From: Oscillospiraceae bacterium
GTDB lineage: Bacteria > Bacillota > Clostridia > Oscillospirales > Ruminococcaceae
DNA length: 5,947 bases
Direction: 5' to 3'
Assembly (NCBI GenBank): GCA_009784765.1
Contig: WQXP01000083.1
Location: 1 to 5,947, forward strand
Each line of letters starts with the position of its first letter. The first letter of the stretch is position 1. The notes below the pieces were generated by a model that saw only the letters and a list, made by a program, of their open reading frames with translations, was not told where the DNA came from and did not search any database. Shown here one piece after another: positions 1-5,179 of this stretch. Both the position numbers and the translations under genes were made by a program.

Positions 1-341
1 ATACTTCTGATGCGGCTTGACTTCTTGAGGTTAAGCCCGCGGCTGTTCACAAAGTCGAGAAGTTCGACGCACTTTTCGTCGTTAGGCGGCGCGAGTTCAA
101 GGTGATAGTCTTTTTCAGGGTCGCTGACTCTTCCGCAAGCAATGAACACTCCGCGCAGAAAAATTCCGCCGAGTTCACCCTCGTTCTTGAGGATTCTGTC
201 GTCAATCAGGCTTTTAGCACCCGAAACGTCGTTCGTACCATATGCGACCCCGTAGCGCAACACGTTCTTATAAGCATTGCCGGACTCTTTGATTTGATTG
301 AGTTCGGCTTTTACTTTCTGCGCGAATTTTATGTTCTTCAT
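1..341 (-). CDS. whiA: WhiA-like DNA-binding regulator, N-terminal part (runs off the left edge)
   Basis: Partial gene: 113 codons are visible and the C-terminal part lies outside the window. The start ATG is set by a strong Shine-Dalgarno GGAGGT (347-352), six bases upstream and only two bases past the stop of the preceding U32 gene, so the two are transcriptionally and probably translationally coupled. WhiA proteins carry an N-terminal LAGLIDADG homing-endonuclease-like domain and a C-terminal helix-turn-helix, and act in division and growth control in Gram-positive bacteria. The visible match is FLRGVFIACGRVSDPEKDYH (61-80), the typical WhiA block (LRGAFLAGGSVSDPEK.YHLE), followed by the leucine-rich LLDFVNSRGLNLK. 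The opening FAQKVKAELNQI also fits the family start. Oddity: in B. subtilis WhiA, recalled from memory, the LRG block lies near residue 127, so about 65 residues of the first LAGLIDADG half seem to be missing. There is no visible frameshift. Family call is good; full orthology cannot be judged without the HTH domain. Confidence 0.83.
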   Translation of the reverse strand, partial: MKNIKFAQKVKAELNQIKESGNAYKNVLRYGVAYGTNDVSGAKSLIDDRILKNEGELGGIFLRGVFIACGRVSDPEKDYHLELAPPNDEKCVELLDFVNSRGLNLKKSSRIRS

Positions 342-353
342 GGATTACCTCCG

Positions 354-1556
354 TCAAGCTATCCTCCTAATCAAAGCCCCCGCCGCGAATTTTTGTTCGC
401 ACTTGATTAGCAACTTCTCCACTGCATGATTGGCAACTGTGATACTTTCGCCCTTCGAGTTACGCATTTCATCAATCACAAGCTGTTTAGGCGGAACTCC
501 GGGGCTGATAACTTCTAAGCAGTCCTCCGTCGTGAAGTAGTTGCGCTGAGTTATGCCTATCATTCCGTCGCCGCAAGAGTCTATCACGCCGACAAAATCA
601 CACTTACGAATGTATGCCGATTGCTCATAATACTGCTGCGCATCACCGAAATAGAACCCCGTGGAGTAATGGCGGTGGCTCACACAAAGAACTTCGCGTT
701 TTGCCCAATCAGGAAGCGGCTCACCTCTTGTGAATGCACTAATCGCGGCGCGGTAGGCATTGGTAATGACTGCGGTGTAGTAGGCAGTCTTAGCGCGCCC
801 TTCAATTTTGAAGCTCGTTATGCCTGCCGCCGCAAGCTCTGCGATATGTTCAATCATGCACAAGTCTTTCGAGTTAAAAAAGTACGTGCCGCCGTCTGAT
901 TCGCAAACCCGGAAATACTCCCCCTGGCGCGTTTCTTCCATGAGGCTGTACTTCCAGCGGCACGGCTGGGCGCATCTGCCTTTGTTCGCATCACGATTAG
1001 CGAGATAGTTAGAAATCAAACACCGCCCCGAAAAACCCATACACATTGCCCCATGAACAAAAGCCTCGAGTTCGAGTTGCGGCGGCGTATTGTCGCGGAT
1101 TACTCGGATTTGCTCAAGAGAAAGCTCCCGCGCTAAAATCACCCGCGCCGCTCCGCGCTTATGAAGCGCGTTCGCAGTAGCGTAGTTCATGACCCCCGCC
1201 TGTGTCGAAATATGGACGGGCAGGGCAGGGCAGTGTTCATGCGCGTGTTCACGGGCTAAGTCAAACAGCCCCAAATCGCTGATTATAACCGCGTCTGCGC
1301 CAATCGCCCCGAGTTTGCGGACATATTCGGGGAAAGCTGTGACATCGTCATTATCCGCGACTATGTTGCAAGTTACATACAGCTTCTTGCCGCAAGAATG
1401 AACATACTCGACTGCCTCGCGCAGAATGTCGTCAGACAGCCCCGCATTCATGCGAAGCCCGAAGTTCTGTGAGCCCACATACACTGCATCTGCCCCGAAA
1501 AGCATTGCGGCTTTTACCGCTTCTAAATCCCCTGCAGGGGCTAACAATTCTATCAT
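354..1556 (-). CDS. U32-family (peptidase U32 / TrhP-RlhA type) [Fe-S] protein
   Basis: A 400-residue U32-family protein. Although named peptidases, characterised members (TrhP/YegQ, B. subtilis YrrN/YrrO, RlhA, UbiU/V) are iron-sulfur proteins needed for hydroxylation of RNA bases or ubiquinone precursors; tRNA U34 hydroxylation is the best guess here. The N-terminus ELLAPAGDLEAVKAA...GADAVYVG (3-28) is the typical TIM-barrel start. The family signature EAFVHGAMCMGFSGRCLIS (164-182) is complete. Cys172, Cys179, Cys195 or Cys199, and Cys233 are placed like the cluster ligands of UbiU. KDLCMIEHI and FKIEGR (249-254) are also family hallmarks. Length matches YrrO-like proteins. The start ATG has a GGCGGGG SD-like stretch about seven bases upstream and lies 14 bases after the mltG stop. 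The mltG-U32 order resembles B. subtilis yrrL-M-N-O, but the methyltransferase (YrrM/TrmR) and the second U32 subunit are absent here. The exact RNA substrate is inference. Confidence 0.94.
   Translation of the reverse strand: MIELLAPAGDLEAVKAAMLFGADAVYVGSQNFGLRMNAGLSDDILREAVEYVHSCGKKLYVTCNIVADNDDVTAFPEYVRKLGAIGADAVIISDLGLFDLAREHAHEHCPALPVHISTQAGVMNYATANALHKRGAARVILARELSLEQIRVIRDNTPPQLELEAFVHGAMCMGFSGRCLISNYLANRDANKGRCAQPCRWKYSLMEETRQGEYFRVCESDGGTYFFNSKDLCMIEHIAELAAAGITSFKIEGRAKTAYYTAVITNAYRAAISAFTRGEPLPDWAKREVLCVSHRHYSTGFYFGDAQQYYEQSAYIRKCDFVGVIDSCGDGMIGITQRNYFTTEDCLEVISPGVPPKQLVIDEMRNSKGESITVANHAVEKLLIKCEQKFAAGALIRRIA
1218..1233. repeat. G-rich 16-base repeat, copy 1 (in the U32 gene)
   Basis: GGGCAGGGCAGGGCAG on the plus strand, three GGGCA units, identical to the copy at 5280-5295. 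On the coding strand it encodes Cys-Pro-Ala-Leu-Pro of the U32 protein. It is probably a chance low-complexity match. Confidence 0.5.
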
Positions 1557-1570
1557 AATCTTGCCCCGCC

Positions 1571-3079
1571 TCAGTTTCCGAAAATCTGGTTGCCTTGCGT
1601 GTCTATAAGCCCCGCAGTTCGCAGATTCGCCTGATGTTCTGCAAGAGTTCGCGCATAGAACTTCTGACCTGTTTCGATGTTCGCGCAGAAGTAGTAATAG
1701 TCGGTTTTCGGCGCGTCCAAAACCGCGAGCATTGCCGTCATTCCCGGATTGTTGACAGGGCCCGGCGGTAATCCCGGTGTGCTGTAAGTGTCAAATGCGG
1801 TAATCAGCTCGTCGATTCGGTCGGCAGTCGTCGGGGTATGATAGGGCAGGAGGCTTTCACGCCCGTAACGCCGTGTAACGTCCGACTGCAGGAGCGAAAA
1901 CTCGCCTCCGCGCCGCATTCTGTTGATGAACACCGACGCAACTGTCTGCATATCTTCAGGGGTCGCCGCTTCCCATTGCACCAAGGACGCAAGAGTCACG
2001 AATCCGTTAAGCCCGAACTCATCGTCAGACAATCCGAGAGAATCGCCTAAATCCGCGATTGAGCGATAAATATGAGGCGTCATATTGTCATTGAACTGGA
2101 ACAGCAAAGTCCGCAAAATAACACGTGCGTAGGCAGTTGTGTCCATATCAGGGTCTTCATCAAGGCCGTTGACCACGAAAAACTCATAGGTTTCGGGAAA
2201 CAAGAACCCCTCCATCTGATTGAGTTTCAGCGGATTGAAAGCAAGGCGCGTTTCAAAATCGAACACGTCTAAGCGTTCGCGATAGAGCCGCGTGAAGTCC
2301 TCAGCGCGACAAACTTGATACGCCTCAAGAAGTTCGCCGATTTCCCGCGCAGTCGTTCCCTCGGGAATAGTAATCATGACTGTTTCTGTACTGCGCGGGC
2401 GTACCTGCATTGTCAGAATTAACTGGCTGTACGACATATTCGACGCGAACAAAAACTCACCGCTGAGATACCCGCTGTCTTTTTCGCTGAGCCGCGCATA
2501 CAAGGTGAATAATTGCGGCATAGCAATTATTTGATGGGCGTACAGAATTTCAGCGATTTCTTCCATTGTGGCTTCGGGCGCAATATCAATGAGTGTGCTG
2601 AACTCTACAACATTGATTCCCGTAAAGTCAAGAAAAGCGCGAATGATGAAGTTAGCCGCGAAAGCAGAGGATATGATAATAAGTGCGACAAGAAACAAGC
2701 TCCCGAGAATGTGCGAAAAAGTCCTCGTGCGTTCGCGGCGGCTCCTAAGCCGCTTTTTGAGAACGCGCTTTCGCTTTTCGGAAAGTTGTTCCCCTTCGCT
2801 GTCTGTGTCGTCATCCGGCGCGTCGCTGTCATCGCTGAACTTGTCGTTATGCTCGTCGTCCGCTTCACAGTTTCGCGAATCAAAATCCGTAATCGTATCC
2901 AAGAACTGTGTATCGCCGATTGCGCCGCCTCTGTCGTCATTTGCGCTGCCGCTGCTTTTCGGGATAAAATCAATCATTTGCGTGCTGCCGATGTCCGGTT
3001 CAGGCGCAAAAAAAGGCTGAGCTGTTACTTCAGGCGACAACTCTTCCATGATTACTTGTGGTCTCTTTTTCTTTTCCAT
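1571..3079 (-). CDS. mltG: Endolytic murein transglycosylase MltG (YceG-like)
   Basis: A 502-residue single-pass membrane enzyme expected to cleave nascent glycan strands within the chain, ending peptidoglycan polymerisation. Layout: cytoplasmic tail 1-120, with a very acidic stretch (about 72-97) followed by a basic one (KRKRVLKKRLRSRRERTR, 102-119); transmembrane helix about 122-148; two LysM-like subdomains (about 158-230, and 234-275 starting TIPEGTTAREI); YceG catalytic domain to the end. Motifs seen: MEGFLFPETYEF (289-300), ASLVQWEA (364-371), VASVFINRM (380-388), LLQSDVTRRYG (396-406), GLPPGPVNNPG (436-446), YYYFCAN (461-467) and FYARTLAEH (474-482). Glu370 aligns with the catalytic Glu218 of E. 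coli MltG (ASIIEKET). The other Glu of that motif is Gln368 here. The tail is longer than in E. coli, as in several Gram-positive MltGs. The start ATG has AAGGA five bases upstream, overlapping the TAA of the cyclo-ligase gene (8-base gap). Family identity is near certain. Confidence 0.97.
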   Translation of the reverse strand: MEKKKRPQVIMEELSPEVTAQPFFAPEPDIGSTQMIDFIPKSSGSANDDRGGAIGDTQFLDTITDFDSRNCEADDEHNDKFSDDSDAPDDDTDSEGEQLSEKRKRVLKKRLRSRRERTRTFSHILGSLFLVALIIISSAFAANFIIRAFLDFTGINVVEFSTLIDIAPEATMEEIAEILYAHQIIAMPQLFTLYARLSEKDSGYLSGEFLFASNMSYSQLILTMQVRPRSTETVMITIPEGTTAREIGELLEAYQVCRAEDFTRLYRERLDVFDFETRLAFNPLKLNQMEGFLFPETYEFFVVNGLDEDPDMDTTAYARVILRTLLFQFNDNMTPHIYRSIADLGDSLGLSDDEFGLNGFVTLASLVQWEAATPEDMQTVASVFINRMRRGGEFSLLQSDVTRRYGRESLLPYHTPTTADRIDELITAFDTYSTPGLPPGPVNNPGMTAMLAVLDAPKTDYYYFCANIETGQKFYARTLAEHQANLRTAGLIDTQGNQIFGN

Positions 3080-3087
3080 TGCATTCC

Positions 3088-3588
3088 TTAATCCGTAATT
3101 ACTATATCTACCCGCATATCATGCGGCTCACGCGGGAGAGCTGTGAGCAGTTCCCCATAGCACAACCCAATCGCGAATACGCGATTTGCCGCTAAAAAGC
3201 GGTCGTAATAACCGCCCCCGTACCCGAGCCTGTACCCATCATGATTAAAAGCCAAGCCGGGCGTAATGCAGACTGTGTTTTCGAATCTCGTGATTTCGTC
3301 CCCTATATCCTCCATAGCCTCGTCAATCTCGAAAAAGCGCATTTTTTCGTCAACAATCACCGGAACAGCGACGCGCTTACCAAGCTCAAAAGACCGCCGA
3401 ATCAGCGCGAGCGTGTCAACTTCACCGCTTTTTGGCAAGGCAACATAAGTGAGTACAGTGTCGCTGCACGCAAACTCGGGCAGCGTGAATACTTTCGCGA
3501 AAATCGCCGCGTCTTTAGAGCCTTTAGCGGGCTTGCCGGCGATTACGCGCCGCTTCACGAGAAGTTCTTTTCGCAAAGCCTGCTTCAT
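3088..3588 (-). CDS. 5-formyltetrahydrofolate cyclo-ligase (methenyl-THF synthetase)
   Basis: A 166-residue cytoplasmic enzyme expected to convert 5-formyl-THF to 5,10-methenyl-THF with ATP, returning a storage folate to the one-carbon pool. Family features: MKQALRKELLVKRR at the N-terminus with the early basic residues that bind ATP; GEVDT (55-59), the conserved E-[VL]-D-T substrate motif; PGLAF (110-114); the glycine-rich GYRLGYGGGYYDR (118-130); and PHD near the end (155-157). Oddity: the stretch between MRFF (83-86) and PGLAF is about a dozen residues shorter than in E. coli YgfA as I recall it, and the usual G-[IFL]-x-EP motif is missing. No other frame restores it. Start: ATG at 3588 fits where family members begin. 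GTG at 3600 (overlapping the DJ-1 stop as GTGA) and TTG at 3606 are in-frame alternatives. No start has a clear SD, so translational coupling to the DJ-1 gene, which ends eight bases upstream, is likely. Confidence 0.92.
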   Translation of the reverse strand: MKQALRKELLVKRRVIAGKPAKGSKDAAIFAKVFTLPEFACSDTVLTYVALPKSGEVDTLALIRRSFELGKRVAVPVIVDEKMRFFEIDEAMEDIGDEITRFENTVCITPGLAFNHDGYRLGYGGGYYDRFLAANRVFAIGLCYGELLTALPREPHDMRVDIVITD

Positions 3589-3596
3589 CAGCGAAC

Positions 3597-4154
3597 TCAC
3601 AGGCAATACATACGCCCGCGAATTTCGTCGGCTTTCGCTTTCCCAACGAGCTTTTCGGCAATCGCGAAAGCAAACTCCTGTGAGCTTCCCGCCGCTTGTG
3701 CGGTAATCAGATTACCGTCAATCACCACCTGCTCGTCAACGAATTCGCCGCTTTTAATCCCGCTTTCAAGGCTCGGATAGCAAGTATACTTGCGTACTTC
3801 AAGAACTGCGCCGTCTAACAGCTCTGCCGCACCGCAAATCGCGGCTATAGGAACCCCGCTGTCGTGGCAACTCGCGATTAAATCCATAGCAATCCCGTTC
3901 TTGGCGACGTTTGCCCGCCCGGGCCCCCCGGGAAGAATGAGCATGGCGGCTTTCGTGGTGACTGCTTGCAAATCCACGTCGCCCAAAAGCACGTCTGCTT
4001 TGATTGTAATTCCGTTCGAACCCGTAACAAACTCACTTTCTTCAGCAGAACCGACAGCCACAGTGCAGACTACAACGCCGCAACGGCGCAGAACATCAAT
4101 AGGGAAAACCGCTTCGATTTCCTCGAATCCTTGTGCTAACAGAACATATACCAT
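3597..4154 (-). CDS. DJ-1/PfpI (YajL/ThiJ-like) family protein
   Basis: A 185-residue cytoplasmic protein of the DJ-1 subgroup of the class I glutamine amidotransferase-like fold. Members are tied to oxidative or carbonyl stress protection; claimed deglycase or chaperone activities are debated, so the reaction is left open. Visible: MVYVLLAQGFEEIEAV at the N-terminus, where Glu14 fits the conserved Glu18 of human DJ-1; MLILPGGPG (71-79); the nucleophile elbow AAICGAAELL (104-113) with Cys107 aligning with DJ-1 Cys106; TCYPSLE (124-130); and VVIDGNLITAQAAGSSQEFA (143-162). Length is typical (DJ-1 is 189). The start at 4154 is chosen because a clear GGAG (4163-4166) lies eight bases upstream and the family begins exactly here. 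An in-frame ATG at 4232 would add 26 Arg/Gly-rich residues encoded by an inverted-repeat element and is rejected. Second gene of the probable operon; the cyclo-ligase gene follows after eight bases. Confidence 0.93.
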   Translation of the reverse strand: MVYVLLAQGFEEIEAVFPIDVLRRCGVVVCTVAVGSAEESEFVTGSNGITIKADVLLGDVDLQAVTTKAAMLILPGGPGRANVAKNGIAMDLIASCHDSGVPIAAICGAAELLDGAVLEVRKYTCYPSLESGIKSGEFVDEQVVIDGNLITAQAAGSSQEFAFAIAEKLVGKAKADEIRGRMYCL

Positions 4155-4162
4155 ACTTTTAA

Positions 4163-4166
4163 CTCC
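4163..4166 (-). promoter_or_regulatory. Shine-Dalgarno site that fixes the DJ-1 gene start
   Basis: Read on the minus strand the sequence is GGAGTTAAAAGT followed by ATG, a GGAG core with an eight-base spacer. It supports translation from 4154, not from the upstream in-frame ATG at 4232. Confidence 0.75.
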
Positions 4167-4221
4167 GGTCGTCCTTCGGCTGAAGCCACGGCGACCTCCG
4201 CGCTGTCGGGCAAAGCCCGAC
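4167..4221. repeat. Intergenic GC-rich inverted repeats (candidate palindromic repeat element)
   Basis: The 82-base gap between the DUF2156 and DJ-1 genes holds two neighbouring inverted repeats. The first is perfect: GTCGGGC, AAA, GCCCGAC (4205-4221, seven-base stem). The second is imperfect: outer arms GGTCG (4167-4171) and CGACC (4192-4196) enclose GGC-TGAA-GCC (4178-4187). Neither is followed by a T-run on either strand, so they are not standard intrinsic terminators. The stretch is open in the DJ-1 frame and would encode an Arg/Gly-rich peptide. This resembles short palindromic elements dispersed in many bacterial genomes, but only one copy is in the window, so the repeat status is inferred. 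It may modulate mRNA stability or downstream translation within the operon. Confidence 0.5.
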
Positions 4222-4236
4222 TCGCTTGGCATCCTT

Positions 4237-5139
4237 TCATTTGAAGTTTATTTTATACTTTTCGAGCAAGAACGCAGGACGGTAGGAGAGTTTCGATTTG
4301 CGCAGATTCTCCGCCCCCATATCTTCCTCGCGATTGATGTACTTGTAGCCTTTAGCCGCGATTTGCGAACTGTTCATAAAGTCGTTACAGATTGCGGTGT
4401 AACACCCCTGCAACTCGGTATGGGCTTTCTCCACATGAACAGCGAGAGTATCGTTCTCACGATTGCCGATTTCCGACGCAAATGTGTAGGCGACGATTTC
4501 CCCGCCTGTGCGGATTGCTCCTCCTGTCAAACCAAGTTCGAAGAAAGCATCAAGCCCTCGAATTACTGCGCCTGCCTCCCGCAGTTTCGCAGGGTCGGAG
4601 TAGACACCTTTCATGTCACACCACTTGTTGTGCATAGCCGCGATTTCTTCAATGCTGTCGGGGGTAATCGGCTCGAACCTGTAAGCATTTTCGCGGAAGC
4701 GATGCAAATGATTGCGTTTGCCGTGAAGCTTGCGTCCGCGCAAAGTTGACAGTGCCTTATAGTCATAGACATAGTCGTAATAATCGCGATTAGTGCTGAT
4801 TTCTGACTGCTGTTCACCGAAGAGTTCTCTAAGCATTTCAAGTGTAGAACTGTCAACATTCGTGAAGCAAAGCGGTTTGCCGCGTTCACGCAGGCTGTAG
4901 TCTCTCAGGGCAGCAATCATCTCAAGAATGTCGCCTTCACCGCTCGGAAACCAGAAGCCGTGCGGAGTTTGATAAAGACAGAAGCCTTTGTACGCGGCTA
5001 TGCGAATATCGAAAATCGGGCTCCACATATATGCAGTCGCGAATGCGTATTCGCACCCGCGAAAGCCGTTTTTTCTCACGCATTCGTGAACCCACACCTT
5101 GTCCGACAATTCGATTGGCTTAAATGATAGCTTTTGCAT
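4237..5139 (-). CDS. DUF2156 / LPG-synthase C-terminal-like (GNAT-fold) protein
   Basis: A 300-residue soluble protein of the DUF2156 family (Pfam LPG_synthase_C), related to the catalytic half of phosphatidylglycerol lysyltransferase MprF and built from two GNAT-like domains. Visible: FATAYMWSPIFDIRIA (33-48) in the first half, matching the family's F..lY.W; LRGRKLHGKRNHLHRF (133-148), the strongly conserved K-[KR]-N-H-[IL] region; EIVAYTFASEIG (214-225); and YINREEDMGAENLRKSKLSY (267-286), the family's typical C-terminal block. It lacks the membrane helices of MprF and has no signal peptide, so lipid lysylation should not be assumed; transfer of an aminoacyl or acyl group is only a fold-based guess. 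The start at 5139 has AAGGAA (5147-5152) seven bases upstream. A GTG at 5196 is in frame but lies upstream of the predicted transcript start. First gene of the operon driven by the promoter at 5187-5215. Confidence 0.9.
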   Translation of the reverse strand: MQKLSFKPIELSDKVWVHECVRKNGFRGCEYAFATAYMWSPIFDIRIAAYKGFCLYQTPHGFWFPSGEGDILEMIAALRDYSLRERGKPLCFTNVDSSTLEMLRELFGEQQSEISTNRDYYDYVYDYKALSTLRGRKLHGKRNHLHRFRENAYRFEPITPDSIEEIAAMHNKWCDMKGVYSDPAKLREAGAVIRGLDAFFELGLTGGAIRTGGEIVAYTFASEIGNRENDTLAVHVEKAHTELQGCYTAICNDFMNSSQIAAKGYKYINREEDMGAENLRKSKLSYRPAFLLEKYKINFK

Positions 5140-5146
5140 TGGTATC

Positions 5147-5152
5147 TTCCTT
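5147..5152 (-). promoter_or_regulatory. Shine-Dalgarno site that fixes the DUF2156 gene start
   Basis: AAGGAA on the minus strand, seven bases before the ATG at 5139. It supports this start over the upstream in-frame GTG at 5196, which has no such site. Confidence 0.7.
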
Positions 5153-5164
5153 AAATAATCAGTT

Positions 5165-5179
5165 GACGAATTGCTCGTC
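5165..5179 (-). other. Small stem-loop at the predicted 5' end of the operon mRNA
   Basis: GACGA and TCGTC form a five-base stem around a five-base loop. With a transcript start near 5180, predicted from the promoter at 5187-5215, this hairpin would sit at the very 5' end of a leader of about 40 bases, upstream of the SD at 5147-5152. Such 5' stems can slow mRNA decay. The stem is short and could be chance. Confidence 0.35.

Noticed and set aside
102..410. Plus-strand open frame of 102 codons spanning the whiA start and the U32 3' end
   Set aside because: It is antisense to the strongly supported whiA start and SD, with no family resemblance.
2513..3091. Plus-strand open frame of 192 codons opposite the 5' half of mltG
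   Set aside because: It is antisense to a near-certain mltG, its product is Arg/Cys-rich and unlike a folded protein, and other long plus-strand frames overlap the same stretch.
3189..3202. Hairpin CCGCT-AAAA-AGCGG inside the cyclo-ligase gene
   Set aside because: It is short, fully within a conserved coding stretch (Asp-Arg-Phe-Leu), and has no U-tract; a chance structure.
4205..4221. Perfect hairpin GTCGGGC-AAA-GCCCGAC as a terminator
   Set aside because: No T-run follows on either strand, and the genes on both sides appear to be in one operon.
4155..4232. 26-residue N-terminal extension of the DJ-1 protein from an ATG at 4232
   Set aside because: The family begins at 4154, where a good SD is present; the extension is encoded by the inverted repeats.
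4252..4257. TATAAA as a -10 box for a separate DJ-1 promoter
   Set aside because: It lies in the last codons of the DUF2156 gene, and no acceptable -35 element is found 16-18 bases upstream.
3790..4749. Long plus-strand open frame (319 codons) opposite the DJ-1 and DUF2156 genes
   Set aside because: It lies antisense across two well-supported genes and the gap between them, its translation shows no recognisable family, and no SD or promoter is evident.
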